64,000 bases of DNA from CAVTSA01 sp963737225 (lineage in GTDB: Bacteria > Chloroflexota > Dormibacteria > Dormibacterales > Dormibacteraceae). The translations under genes were made by a program, and so were the position numbers. Location of the stretch: contig CAVTSA010000013.1 in the NCBI GenBank assembly GCA_963737225.1, positions 620,001 through 684,000 on the forward strand, read 5' to 3'. The notes below the pieces were generated by a model. That model searched no databases and had not been told where the DNA came from. It worked only from the letters and a program-made list of their open reading frames with translations. Shown piece by piece: positions 36,130 to 44,925 of this stretch (its first letter is position 1; every line of letters begins with the position of its first letter).

Positions 36130-38315
36130 TGGCGGGCCTGCTGTCGGTTCGGAGGGCGCGCGGGCTGCGAGCGCTGGCATGGACGGTGGCCGGGGTCACG
36201 GTGGTCATGGCCGGCCTCTCGGTGCTGCTCTTCCAGCTCGACTCCGACTCACTCCCGGCGGCGCCCGGCCAGCCCTGGATCGTCACCGCCGTCGCCCAGG
36301 TCGGCGCGCCCGCCTGGGCCGCCGCCGCGCTGGCGGTGGTGAGCGCGCTGATCGTACAGCGTGCGCCGCGGCATCGGTTCGCGTGGGCGCTCCTGATCAC
36401 GACGTTCACGGTGTCGCTGGTGCTGCTCGCCCAGGAGTACGCGGTCATCGGTCTGGTCCTCGTCCCGGGCCTGCCGGGCGCGGCGGTCGCCGCCTGGCTC
36501 CAGACGTTCGGCTGGTACCTGATGCTGTTCGAGGTCTTCGTGGTCATGCTCCTGTTTCCGACCGGAGCGCTGTTCTCGAGGTTGCTGATCCCGGTCATCG
36601 GCGCCGGTGCGCTGGCGACCGCGCTCTACATGCTGACCCAGTTCGACCTCACGCAGCCGCTGGTGGCCACGATCCGGCCCGCGGTGCCGCTGCCGGTCAC
36701 GATGCCGCCCCGGCTCTGGCCGCTGGGGGCCATCTTCGCGCCCGCCTACTGGCCCGCGTCGTGGGCGATCGTCGCGCTGCCGCTGGTGGGCGCGGTGCTG
36801 GTCTGGGTGCGCCTGATGCGCTCCAGGGCGGTGGAACGAGACCAGCTGCGCTGGATCGCGCTGACCGGGATCGTGGCCGCGATCGGCTGGGCCGGCATCA
36901 ACGCGCCGCAGGTGCTCGGCGACACGTCGGTTCCGGAGCTGATCGGGTACTGGGGCAGCGTGCTCTGGGTGATCGGGATCTGCATCGGCACGCCGGTCAC
37001 GCTGGCCATCGCGATCCTCCGCTACAACGTCTACGACATCGATCGCGTGCTGGCCCGCACGCTCCTCTACGGCGGCCTCACGCTTTCGGTGACCGTCCTC
37101 TACATCATCGTGGTCTTCGGCATCGGCTCCCACTTCGGCGATCAGGCCCAGCCGGTGCTCTCGCTGGCCGTGATCGTGATCGTGGCGGTCGGCCTGACCC
37201 CGCTTCGCGACCGTCTCCAGACGCTGGCCAACCGGGTCGTCTACGGGCCCCGCGCGACGCCGCTGGAGGTGCTGTCCCAGGTGGCCCAGGCGATGACCTT
37301 GACGCCGGCGATCGACGACCAGCTCCCCCAGATCGGGGCGCTGGTCGGCAACGCCACCAGCTCGGCCTCGGTGGAGATCTGGCTGCGGGACGAGGAGGAC
37401 CTCCGGCTGGCGAGCCGCTGGCCGGATGGCGTCGAGGACGGGGGCCAGCGCATCCCGCTCGCCGGTGACGATCCGCGGGCGTACTTCCGGGGACGTACCA
37501 AGGTGCTTCCGGTCCGCGCCGAGGACGAGCTGCTGGGCTGCATCGCGGTCACGCAGCCGCCGGCCCGGAGCCTGACCCCGGCGGAGGAGAACCTGCTGAG
37601 CGCGGTCGCCAGCCACGCCGGCTTGCTGCTGCGCAACGTCCGGCTGGTCGAAGACCTGCGGGCGTCCCGGCAGCGCGTGCTCACCGCCGGGGCGGAGCAG
37701 CGGCGCCGCTTCGAGCGAGACCTGCACGACGGCGCGCAGCAGCATCTGGTCACCGCGTCCCTCGCTCTCGGACTGGCCCGGGCGCAGCTGGCGAGGGGCG
37801 ATCTGTCCGAGGTCGAGCACTCGCTGCTCGAAGCCACCCAGCAGCTGAAGGAAGGCCTGGGGGAGCTTCGCGACCTGGCTCGCGGTCTCTATCCCGCGAT
37901 CCTGAGCCGGGCCGGCCTGGCCGCCGCGCTCGAGACGCTGGCCGAGCGGGCTCCCTTCCCGGTCGACCTCGACGTCGAGCTCTCCGGCCGCCGGACCCCG
38001 ATCGTCGAGAGCACCGCGTACTACGTGGTGTCGGAGGCACTGACCAACGTCGCCAAGCACGCCCAGGCGGGCCGAGCGGCGGTACGGGCGCACGAGTTCG
38101 ACAGCCGCCTCGCGATCGAGATCGAGGACGACGGTCGCGGCGGTGCGGTGCCGTCCACCGGCTCCGGGCTGCGCGGGCTCCAGGACCGGGTGCAGACGCT
38201 GGGCGGCGCGCTGACGCTCGAGTCGCCGGTCGGGGAGGGGACCCGCATCCACGTCGAGATACCGGCCGGGCAGAAGGTGCCGGAGAACGCGGCGCTCGCC
38301 TACGAGGCTCCCTGA
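36129..38315 (+). CDS. Membrane histidine kinase (HisKA_3, NarL-partner class)
   Basis: A 728-residue sensor kinase. The N-terminal ~330 residues contain about nine to ten transmembrane helices in two blocks. A GAF-like domain (about 375-500) follows, then a HisKA_3 dimerisation domain with phosphoacceptor His533 in FERDLHDGAQQHL. The HATPase_c domain has EALTNVAKHAQA, DDGRGG and GSGLRGLQDRV. The ATG at 36129 overlaps the PD40 gene stop. The NarL-type regulator 100 bp downstream is the likely partner. The large membrane part suggests sensing of a membrane-associated or lipophilic signal. Confidence 0.9.
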   Translation: MAGLLSVRRARGLRALAWTVAGVTVVMAGLSVLLFQLDSDSLPAAPGQPWIVTAVAQVGAPAWAAAALAVVSALIVQRAPRHRFAWALLITTFTVSLVLLAQEYAVIGLVLVPGLPGAAVAAWLQTFGWYLMLFEVFVVMLLFPTGALFSRLLIPVIGAGALATALYMLTQFDLTQPLVATIRPAVPLPVTMPPRLWPLGAIFAPAYWPASWAIVALPLVGAVLVWVRLMRSRAVERDQLRWIALTGIVAAIGWAGINAPQVLGDTSVPELIGYWGSVLWVIGICIGTPVTLAIAILRYNVYDIDRVLARTLLYGGLTLSVTVLYIIVVFGIGSHFGDQAQPVLSLAVIVIVAVGLTPLRDRLQTLANRVVYGPRATPLEVLSQVAQAMTLTPAIDDQLPQIGALVGNATSSASVEIWLRDEEDLRLASRWPDGVEDGGQRIPLAGDDPRAYFRGRTKVLPVRAEDELLGCIAVTQPPARSLTPAEENLLSAVASHAGLLLRNVRLVEDLRASRQRVLTAGAEQRRRFERDLHDGAQQHLVTASLALGLARAQLARGDLSEVEHSLLEATQQLKEGLGELRDLARGLYPAILSRAGLAAALETLAERAPFPVDLDVELSGRRTPIVESTAYYVVSEALTNVAKHAQAGRAAVRAHEFDSRLAIEIEDDGRGGAVPSTGSGLRGLQDRVQTLGGALTLESPVGEGTRIHVEIPAGQKVPENAALAYEAP

Positions 38316-38416
38316 CACGAACCGGCTTGGCTGCCGGGCGAGAGCCAACTACTATGTCCCGTGGGGTTGCGCGGGAGTTAGGGCGGGTACCGGGTGAAAG
38401 GCGGGAACGACAAACG

Positions 38417-39094
38417 ATGGGAATCGAGGCACAGCCGGGGGCGGCGGGTACGTTGCGCGTAATCCTGGCCGAGGACTCACTACTGTTCCGTGAGGGCCTG
38501 TCGAGGCTGCTGGCCGAGCTCGGCATGGAGGTGGCGGCGCGGACCGGCTCGACCATTGACCTGATGCAGCTGGTGGCGACGCACCGACCCGACGTGGTCG
38601 TCCTCGACATCCGCATGCCTCCGTCCCACACCGACGAGGGACTGGTGGCCGCGGTCGAGATCCGCCGCGCCCATCCCGGCGTGGGTGTGCTGCTGCTCTC
38701 GCAGTACGTGGAGACGCAGCTGGTCCTGACGCTGCTCGAAGAGGGCGGGGGTGTCGGCTACCTCCTGAAGGATCGCGTCGCCGACCTGGACGCGTTCTCT
38801 TCTGCGTTGACGACCGTGGCCCGGGGCGGCTCGGTGGTCGATCCGGAGGTGGTGTCGACGCTGGTCACGTCGCGGCGCCGCGACCCGCTCGACCAGCTCA
38901 CCGACCGCGAGAAGGACGTGCTCCGTCTGATGGCCGAGGGGCGGACGAACCAGGCCATCTCCGAGCGGCTGTTCCTGAGCCCGAAGACGATCGAGGCGCA
39001 CGTGACGGCGATCTTCTCCAAGCTCGACCTGGGCCCGACGCCCAACGACCACCGCCGCGTGCTGGCGGTCCTGACCTACCTGCGTCACGCGTGA
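38417..39094 (+). CDS. NarL/LuxR-type response regulator
   Basis: A 225-residue response regulator with receiver (VILAEDSLLFREGLSRLL, phosphoacceptor Asp64 in VVLDIRMPPSHTDEG, Lys in YLLKDRV) and LuxR HTH (LTDREKDVLRLMAEGRTNQAISERLF). The motif MPPSHTDEG is typical of the LiaR/DevR-like branch that pairs with HisKA_3 kinases. ATG 38417 is preceded by AAAGGCGGG. A TACTAT box at 38350-38355, upstream of the start, could allow separate transcription from the kinase. Confidence 0.9.
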   Translation: MGIEAQPGAAGTLRVILAEDSLLFREGLSRLLAELGMEVAARTGSTIDLMQLVATHRPDVVVLDIRMPPSHTDEGLVAAVEIRRAHPGVGVLLLSQYVETQLVLTLLEEGGGVGYLLKDRVADLDAFSSALTTVARGGSVVDPEVVSTLVTSRRRDPLDQLTDREKDVLRLMAEGRTNQAISERLFLSPKTIEAHVTAIFSKLDLGPTPNDHRRVLAVLTYLRHA

Positions 39095-39156
39095 CCGCGC
39101 GCGGGTGAGATCGGGCCCATCCGGGTGCGACGCCTCCGCGCAGGGTCGGGCTTGAC

Positions 39157-39909
39157 GTGCTCGAGACGACGCTGGGAATTGACCTTGCCTCGCAGGACAA
39201 GAACACGGCCGCGTGCCTGCTCCGATGGGGCGAGCCGGTCACCATCCAGATCGCTCGGGCGGACTTCTGCGATGACGCCCTCGCACAACAAATCCGCACG
39301 GCTGGCAAGGTCGGTATCGATGTCCCTCTGGGCTGGCCACTGCGGTTCGCCGAGGCTCTCGGCAGCTACATGTCAGGAGGCATATGGGCACCGCCGCACC
39401 TGGAGCCCGAACTGCATCTCCGTGCCACCGATCGCTACGTCAAGGCCGATCCAGAACGGGGGCGGCGCCCGCTGTCCGTCTCTACCGATCGAATCGCGAT
39501 CCCGGCGATGCGGGCGGCGAGGCTCCTGACGTCTGCGGACGCCACGTTTGACCGCGCTGGCGGCGGCACCGTCGTGGAGGTGTATCCGGCGGCCTCCCTC
39601 CAGGCGTGGGGCTTCGACCCCACCGGTTACAAGAGGTCTAAGGGCCGTCGAATCCGCGAGGCCTTGGTGGATCGGTTCATCCGCAGCACCGCATCCTGGA
39701 TCACGATCACGGAGGCGCAGAAGGAAGCCTGCACCGCCGACGACAACGTGTTCGACGCGCTGATCTGCGCCCTGACGGCACGGGCGTTCGTTCTCGGACT
39801 CTGTGACCCGATCCCGCCGGAGCACGCCGCCGCGGCGCGGCTGGAGGGCTGGATAGCACTGCCATGCGTCGGGTCTCTGCCGAGGCTCGCGGGTCATCAG
39901 AGGAAGTGA
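39157..39909 (+). CDS. DUF429 family predicted nuclease (RNase H-like fold)
   Basis: A 250-residue protein of DUF429. Features are an N-terminal GIDLASQDKNTAAC, acidic strand GIDVPLGWP, VVEVYPAASLQAWGF, and a C-terminal DDNVFDALICALTARAF in which the acidic residues complete a possible RNase H-like metal site. Family members are predicted nucleases of unknown role. It starts with GTG after the two-component system and ends 40 bp before the oppositely oriented tRNA-Ala. Its codon use is slightly less GC-biased than its neighbours, a weak hint of transfer. Confidence 0.75.
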   Translation: MLETTLGIDLASQDKNTAACLLRWGEPVTIQIARADFCDDALAQQIRTAGKVGIDVPLGWPLRFAEALGSYMSGGIWAPPHLEPELHLRATDRYVKADPERGRRPLSVSTDRIAIPAMRAARLLTSADATFDRAGGGTVVEVYPAASLQAWGFDPTGYKRSKGRRIREALVDRFIRSTASWITITEAQKEACTADDNVFDALICALTARAFVLGLCDPIPPEHAAAARLEGWIALPCVGSLPRLAGHQRK

Positions 39910-39949
39910 TGCAGGGTCCGGACCGGTCCCGTGTGACCGGTGGGGAGAA

Positions 39950-40025
39950 TGGTGGAGCGAATGGGATTCGAACCCACGACCTCTGCCGTGCGAGGGCAGC
40001 GCTCTCCCAACTGAGCTATCGCCCC
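39950..40025 (-). tRNA. tRNA-Ala (anticodon CGC)
   Basis: A 76-nt cloverleaf with encoded CCA. The acceptor stem GGGGCGA/TCGCTCC contains the alanine identity pair G3-U70. The anticodon stem CTGCC/GGCAG encloses loop CTCGCAC, giving anticodon CGC for GCG codons. The T-loop GTTCGAATC is canonical. Confidence 0.96.
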
Positions 40026-40057
40026 ACGAACGCGCTCGACATTGTACAGGGCCGGTC

Positions 40058-40786
40058 GTGAGCGGCATCGTCACCGTCACCAGTGACTTCGGCGAGGGCT
40101 CCCCCTACGTGGCGGCCATGCTCGGGGTGGTGCTGCAGCGGGCGCCCGCCGCTCGCGTCACGGTTCTGAGCAGCACGGTGCCGGCCTTCGACGTGCTCTC
40201 CGGCGCGGTGGTGCTCTGGGCCGGGACCCGCCACTGGCCGCCTGGCGCCGTGCACCTGGCCGTGGTCGACCCCGGTGTCGGCACCGGGCGGCCGGCGGCG
40301 GCGGTTCGGTGTGCCGGCTCGTGGTACGTCGGCCCCGACAACGGGCTCTTCGGGCTGGTTGCCTCCGAGACTCCGGGCGGGGTGGAGGAGGTGTGGCGGC
40401 TCTCGCGGCCGGCCGGTGCCTCGGCGACCTTCGAGGGTCGCGACGTCTTCGCGCCGGCGGCGGCGCGGCTGGCGGCCGGCGGCTCGCCTGCCGAGGTGGG
40501 GTCCCGCGTCGCGCCCGCGGTGGCGCCCCTGCCCGGGTCCGGTCCGCGCGTGCTCTGGGTCGATCACTTCGGGAATCTGCTCACGGACCTCCGCTCCCGC
40601 CCCCGGGCGGTCCAGCTGGGTGGGAGGGTGGTGGACGCCCACGCGCGCACCTTCGCGGAGGCGCCGGAGGCAGCCCCCTTCCTCTATCCGGGGTCGATGG
40701 GCTTCTGGGAGATCGGAGTACGCGAGGGGCGCGCCAACACGCTGCTCGGCGCCCGCGCCGGAACCCTCCTCGACGTCCTTCGTTAG
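40058..40786 (+). CDS. SAM hydrolase / SAM hydroxide adenosyltransferase (DUF62)
   Basis: A 242-residue member of the DUF62/SAM_HAT family, related to fluorinases and chlorinases. It converts S-adenosylmethionine to adenosine and methionine using water. Landmarks are VTSDFGEGSPYVAAMLG, VVDPGVGTG, YVGPDNGLFG, EGRDVFAPAAARLA and VDHFGNLLTDL. It lacks the halogenase loop typical of fluorinase, favouring hydroxide use. GTG 40058 lies 7 nt after TACAGG, and promoter and tRNA-Ala lie back to back. It stands alone with no methionine-cycle genes nearby. Confidence 0.9.
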   Translation: MSGIVTVTSDFGEGSPYVAAMLGVVLQRAPAARVTVLSSTVPAFDVLSGAVVLWAGTRHWPPGAVHLAVVDPGVGTGRPAAAVRCAGSWYVGPDNGLFGLVASETPGGVEEVWRLSRPAGASATFEGRDVFAPAAARLAAGGSPAEVGSRVAPAVAPLPGSGPRVLWVDHFGNLLTDLRSRPRAVQLGGRVVDAHARTFAEAPEAAPFLYPGSMGFWEIGVREGRANTLLGARAGTLLDVLR

Positions 40787-40794
40787 TGGCCTGG

Positions 40795-41436
40795 TCAGCG
40801 ACCCTCGACCCGGCCGGGGTCGCGTGTCATCGCCCAGGGACCGATCCGGATCGCGGCGATCAGCATGCACACGGCGGACCCCACATTGAGGAGGTCGCCA
40901 ACCAGGGTGAGCGGGAGGGTCCCGACCTCCGCGCGGTACATCGTCAGAGTCGGGGAACCTCCGGCTGCGCTGGTCAGGAGGGTGGCCAGATCGGCCGCCG
41001 TGATGAGGAGGCTCAGGACCGCGAGGCAGCAGAGTGCGAACTGCACCCAGTACCACCACACCCACCGGCGAAGGGTGCCCGTGACCTGCAGCGCGCAGAC
41101 GCCCACCGCCCAGACCACGATGAAGACGATCGCGATCACGAGCACTCCGGGGAGGTAGCGCTGGAGCGTGGAGACCTCGTCGCCGGGGATCCCTTCCGCA
41201 TGCCACTCCGCCACCAGAGCGCTCTGCATCTGGCTCCACTCGGAAGGAAACAGCGCGGCCGAGATCAGCGCCGAAAGGAGCCCGAACCCGGCGACCACCA
41301 GCAGCAGGATCTGCAGCCGCCGCGTCCAGACGGTGGGGACCCGCGGCGGACGCCCGCGAGGCGGTGCCAGCGGCCGCGCCGGCACCCATCGCCACCCGTC
41401 CCACTGCCAGTGGCCGTCAGGGGAGAGCTGTCCCAC
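40795..41436 (-). CDS. Four-helix membrane protein of unknown function
   Basis: A 213-residue protein that I do not recognise. The N-terminus GQLSPDGHWQWDGWRWVPA is a Trp-rich motif resembling DUF2510-like membrane-targeting segments. Four hydrophobic stretches follow (about residues 40-60, 95-117, 127-150 and 173-195). GTG 41436 is chosen because TAGGGT (41444-41449) lies 7 nt upstream, inside the end of the preceding gene. It lies 10 bp from that gene's stop, so both may also be cotranscribed. Confidence 0.6.
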   Translation of the reverse strand: MGQLSPDGHWQWDGWRWVPARPLAPPRGRPPRVPTVWTRRLQILLLVVAGFGLLSALISAALFPSEWSQMQSALVAEWHAEGIPGDEVSTLQRYLPGVLVIAIVFIVVWAVGVCALQVTGTLRRWVWWYWVQFALCCLAVLSLLITAADLATLLTSAAGGSPTLTMYRAEVGTLPLTLVGDLLNVGSAVCMLIAAIRIGPWAMTRDPGRVEGR

Positions 41437-41446
41437 GGGTCGAACC

Positions 41447-42523
41447 CTACCCGGCCCGTGCCTCCCGCGCAACGACGGGCTGGGGCCGTGCCACCAGATG
41501 ACGGGGCCGGTTCCGTGCGGCGCCGAGGCCGACCAGGCCGAAGACGAGCAGGATCAGCAGGACCTGGCCGGCGAGGTCGGCGGGACCGGTCCGGACGCCG
41601 AGATTGGTGTGCCCCGCCCCGAACGCCGCCAGGCTGAGCCAGCCGTAGGTCCCGACCGCGCCGGCGGCCACCGCCAGGCAGCCCATAGGTGCCCAGCCCG
41701 GGCGGCGTGAGCCGAACAGCACCACCGCGCCCAGGACGGCCAGCGCGAGGAGCATGAGCACGATCACCCAGGCGGCCGCCACGCCTCGTCCGGGCAGCCC
41801 GTGGCGTACCTCCATGAACGCCGAGAGCAGGACCAGCACCACCGGGAAGGCGAGCCACGCGCGCCAGGATCCGGGCTCCGCGGACTGGGCCGCCCGCGGC
41901 GGGAAGGCGGCGAACGCCACCAGTACCAGCGCGACGATCAAGACCACCACCGTGACCAATTGAGCCGGCGACGCCACGAAGTGTGAGACCGCGACCTGGA
42001 GCCCGGTGTTGACGAGCGCTCCCAGCACGAACAGGGCGATCGCCACCACCAGCCCCGGCGTCCTGAGCCAGGGTTCGGTGCGCCGGGTGCCGGCGACGCC
42101 CTCGGCGATCAGGATCGGCGTCGAGATGCTGAACACGGCGTGGATCGCGACCACGAACACGTCCCAGGCGAGGGAGGTCCCGAGCAGCGGGATGAAGCCG
42201 TAGTGCAGCAGGTGGGCGCCGGCGTAGCCGGGGTTGAAGAGCGACATCGTCGTGATGCCTTCCTCGAAGATCCCGTACGCGAGCGCGAGCAGGACGATCG
42301 TGGGCCAGCCCCGACCGGTGCGGCGCGTGACCTCGCGGATCAGGAGGGCACCCCCGCCATAGAGCGGCAGCAAGATCACAAGCACGTACAGCTGCCGGAC
42401 CGCGAAGTCCCCGAGCAGGAACTCGGCGATCAGCGGCGCCAGGACCAGGAGCAGAAGCGCGGGGCTGATCCGCGCCCAGAAACGCGGCCGGGCGGCGGCG
42501 CCGGGAGTCGACAGCGGTTGCAT
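41447..42523 (-). CDS. Polytopic membrane protein, possibly CPBP-like
   Basis: A 358-residue protein with about nine to ten transmembrane segments. The motif YGIFEEGITTMS within a helix resembles the EExxxR-type glutamates of CPBP/Abi intramembrane proteases, but the further catalytic motifs are not clear, so no function is assigned. TACGGT (42530-42535) lies 6 nt upstream of the ATG, the leaderless pattern. The gene downstream is another small membrane protein. Confidence 0.6.
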   Translation of the reverse strand: MQPLSTPGAAARPRFWARISPALLLLVLAPLIAEFLLGDFAVRQLYVLVILLPLYGGGALLIREVTRRTGRGWPTIVLLALAYGIFEEGITTMSLFNPGYAGAHLLHYGFIPLLGTSLAWDVFVVAIHAVFSISTPILIAEGVAGTRRTEPWLRTPGLVVAIALFVLGALVNTGLQVAVSHFVASPAQLVTVVVLIVALVLVAFAAFPPRAAQSAEPGSWRAWLAFPVVLVLLSAFMEVRHGLPGRGVAAAWVIVLMLLALAVLGAVVLFGSRRPGWAPMGCLAVAAGAVGTYGWLSLAAFGAGHTNLGVRTGPADLAGQVLLILLVFGLVGLGAARNRPRHLVARPQPVVAREARAG

Positions 42524-42628
42524 GTCTCGACCGTATTCGCTCGGCCCCGGGGCCGACCAGTCACGGCGATCAGGATTCTGGGGTGACGAAAATCACCATG
42601 CAGGGGAGCGCCCCGCATGAACGAAAAC

Positions 42629-42663
42629 GAGCGGGCCCGGCGCCGGAGGGCGCCCGCCCGCTC
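42629..42663 (-). terminator. Intrinsic terminator of the bS22 gene
   Basis: A long GC-rich stem (GAGCGGGC... pairing with ...GCCCGCTC) with a small loop is followed on the minus strand by GTTTTCGTTC. It begins 15 bp after the bS22 stop and is the best rho-independent terminator in the window. Confidence 0.8.
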
Positions 42664-42677
42664 GAGAGACCGCCTGG

Positions 42678-42767
42678 CTAGCGACGCTGCCAGCGAGTCT
42701 TCTTCAGCATTTTCTTGTGCTTGTGCTTGCGCATCTTCTTGCGCCGCTTCTTGATGACGGAACCCAA
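42678..42767 (-). CDS. Mini ribosomal protein bS22 (AURKAIP1/COX24 domain)
   Basis: A 29-residue, extremely basic peptide starting MGSVIKKRRKKMRKHKHKK and ending KTRWQRR. It matches the AURKAIP1/COX24-domain mini protein that is part of the small ribosomal subunit in Actinomycetota (bS22). The start codon is TTG at 42767, with GGGAG about 6 nt upstream (42774-42778), and the stop is TAG. A strong terminator follows. The gene is easily missed because it is under 100 nt and starts with TTG. It is divergent from the amidohydrolase gene. Confidence 0.9.
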   Translation of the reverse strand: MGSVIKKRRKKMRKHKHKKMLKKTRWQRR

Positions 42768-42856
42768 AGCTGCTCCCGGGGTGCTGAGGTTGAACGAGGA
42801 ATCAGGCCGCGGTCCAATCCGGCCGCAGGCCACGCGAGATCATACACTCCGCGGAC

Positions 42857-44326
42857 GTGACCACCACAATCTTCACCGGTGGCTCGACCGAGGTCGCGTG
42901 CGGCGAGGACGGGCGCATCCTTGGCGTGGGCGCCGCGGCGGCAACCGCCGCGGGTCCGCGCGCACGCCGGGTCGAGCTGCGGGGCCGCGTGCTCCCCGGA
43001 CTCCACGACGCGCACCTGCATCTGAGCGGTCTCGCCGAGGCCGAGCTGACGATCGACCTGACCACCGCCGGCTCCCTGGAGGACGCCCTGCGCCGCATCG
43101 CGCGCGCCGTGCCGCGCCTGGGCCCCGACGAGTGGGTGGTGGGACGCGGGTGGTACGCCCAGCGGTGGGCCGAGCAACCGACTGCGGCTGCCCTCGACGC
43201 GGTCGTCGGTGACCGTCCGGCGTTCCTTACGCAGCGCGACGGCCACTCGACCTGGGTGTCGTCGGCGACCCTCCGGGCTGCGGGCATCGACGCTCGCACG
43301 CAGGACCCGCAGGGCGGCCGCATCGATCGCGACGGGGACGGTAAGCCGACGGGTCTGCTGCGGGAGCACGCTCGAGACCTGGTCCGAAGCATCCTTCCCG
43401 AGCCCGCCGACGAGGTCCTCGACCGGGGGCTGGCGCGCGCGCTGCGCCGGCTTGCGGCGAGCGGGCTGACGTCGGTCTCGTGCATGGATCAGGCTCCCAC
43501 CCTGCGCTCTCTGCAGAGGCTGCACGAAGCCGGGCGCCTTCCGATCCGCGTCACCTACAACCTGCCGGTGACCGACCTCGACCGGGCGGTCGAGCTCGGG
43601 GTGCGCTCGGGGCTGGGCGACGACCGGCTGCGCATCTGGGGCGTGAAGGCGTTCCTGGACGGAGCCCTGGGGAGCGGCACCGCCCTGATGTCGGGTGGGA
43701 CCGGCGTCCGGCTCTACGCCACCGGCGCCCTGCGCGAGATCGCGGAGACCTGCGCGGCGGCGGAGCTCAACGTGTGCTGGCACGCGATCGGCGACCTCGC
43801 CGTGCACCAGGCCCTCGACGCGCTGGAGCCGCTGGCCGGCATCTGGTCCCGGTGGCGCCCGCGCATCGAGCACGCGCAGTTCGTCCAGACCGAGGACCGG
43901 CCCCGCATGGCCCGGCTGGGTGTGATCGCGTCGATGCAGCCGTCCCACGCGGTGACCGACCGGGAGCTGGTCCAGCGCCGGTGGGCGGAGTCGGCGCCCC
44001 TTGGGTACTCCTGGCGCCCGCTGGCCGAGGCGGGGGTGGTGCTCGCGTTCGGCTCCGACGCGCCGGTCGAACCGGCCGACCCGCTCCACGGGATCGACGC
44101 CGCGACGGGGTGGCGACGTCGCGTGGGCTGGCTGCCGGAGCTGGCGCTGAGTGAGAGGGAGGCGATCCGGGCCTCGACGTGGGGCGCGGCCTTCGCGGTC
44201 GGGATGGAGGACCGGTTGGGAGGCCTCTACCGGGGGCGGCTGTGCGACCTGACCGTGGTCGAGGGCGGGCACGCGGTGGCGACCGTGGTGGGCGGCGAGG
44301 TGGTCTGGCAGCGCCGCACCCCGTAA
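42857..44326 (+). CDS. Amidohydrolase family protein (YtcJ-like)
   Basis: A 489-residue metal-dependent hydrolase of the YtcJ/AmidohydroSF type. LPGLHDAHLHL contains the HxH metal site, WGVKAFLDGALGSGTALM the conserved KxxxDG-type strand, NVCWHAIGD and RIEHAQF the next histidines, and LAFGSDAPVEPADPLHGI the Asp ligand region. Substrates of this subfamily are mostly unknown exocyclic amides or formamides. GTG 42857 is supported by TACACT (42843-42848) 8 nt upstream. No signal peptide is present, suggesting a cytoplasmic enzyme. Confidence 0.87.
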   Translation: MTTTIFTGGSTEVACGEDGRILGVGAAAATAAGPRARRVELRGRVLPGLHDAHLHLSGLAEAELTIDLTTAGSLEDALRRIARAVPRLGPDEWVVGRGWYAQRWAEQPTAAALDAVVGDRPAFLTQRDGHSTWVSSATLRAAGIDARTQDPQGGRIDRDGDGKPTGLLREHARDLVRSILPEPADEVLDRGLARALRRLAASGLTSVSCMDQAPTLRSLQRLHEAGRLPIRVTYNLPVTDLDRAVELGVRSGLGDDRLRIWGVKAFLDGALGSGTALMSGGTGVRLYATGALREIAETCAAAELNVCWHAIGDLAVHQALDALEPLAGIWSRWRPRIEHAQFVQTEDRPRMARLGVIASMQPSHAVTDRELVQRRWAESAPLGYSWRPLAEAGVVLAFGSDAPVEPADPLHGIDAATGWRRRVGWLPELALSEREAIRASTWGAAFAVGMEDRLGGLYRGRLCDLTVVEGGHAVATVVGGEVVWQRRTP

Positions 44327-44336
44327 CCGACGCCAG

Positions 44337-44390
44337 AGTGTCCGCACTCCGCCCCTACGCGCGCGGTTTTAGCGTCGGAGTGTGGACACT
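44337..44390. repeat. 54-bp paired-palindrome element (AGTGTCCGCACT type)
   Basis: AGTGTCCGCACT (44337-44348) and its inverted relative AGTGTGGACACT (44379-44390) start 42 bp apart. The inverted arms extend to 19 bp with one mismatch (44333-44351 with 44376-44394), so a long hairpin with a 24-nt loop is possible. It begins 11 bp after the amidohydrolase stop, between convergent genes. Confidence 0.85.
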
Positions 44391-44433
44391 CTGGCAATTC
44401 TCAGGGCAGGTGGGGAGCGCGGGAGGTGCCGGG

Positions 44434-44925
44434 TCAGGGGGTGTCCGCGAAGGCCTGCCGCAGCTTGGCCCACGTCGCCTGGAGGTGCTCGTTGACCACC
44501 TTCACCTCCCCGATGACGGGCATGAAGTTGGTGTCCCCGTCCCACCGCGGCACCACGTGGACGTGCACGTGGCCGGGGATGCCGGCGCCGGCGGTCCGTC
44601 CCAGGTTGACGCCGACGTTGAACCCCTGTGGAGCGACCGCCTGCCGGATCGCGCGGAGCGAGCGCTGGACCAGCTGCATCAACGCCAGCAGCTGCTCCTG
44701 GTCCAGGTCCGTGAGATCGCCGGCGTGCGTACGCGGAGCCACCATCACGTGTCCCGAGTTGTAGGGGAACTTGTTGAGCATCACCAGCGCCGCCGGCTCC
44801 CGGACCACCAGCAGGTTCTCCTCGTCCTGCGATTCCGGCGCCTCCCAGACCCGGCAGAACAGGCACCCCGCCGGCTCCGGGGCCCCGATGTAGGCCATGC
44901 GCCAGGGCGCGTACAGGTGCTCCAT
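44434..44925 (-). CDS. HIT family hydrolase (Ap4A phosphorylase-like)
   Basis: A 163-residue histidine-triad protein. The catalytic HVHVHVVPRW (HxHxHxx) follows the conserved NVGVNLGRTAGAGIPG. CLFCRVW provides a C-x-x-C near the N-terminus that often binds zinc together with later histidines. FPYNSGHVMVAPRTH is also typical. Such proteins split nucleoside-phosphate conjugates such as Ap4A. TAGCGT lies 7 nt upstream of the ATG, overlapping the divergent leuS promoter. Confidence 0.92.
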   Translation of the reverse strand: MEHLYAPWRMAYIGAPEPAGCLFCRVWEAPESQDEENLLVVREPAALVMLNKFPYNSGHVMVAPRTHAGDLTDLDQEQLLALMQLVQRSLRAIRQAVAPQGFNVGVNLGRTAGAGIPGHVHVHVVPRWDGDTNFMPVIGEVKVVNEHLQATWAKLRQAFADTP

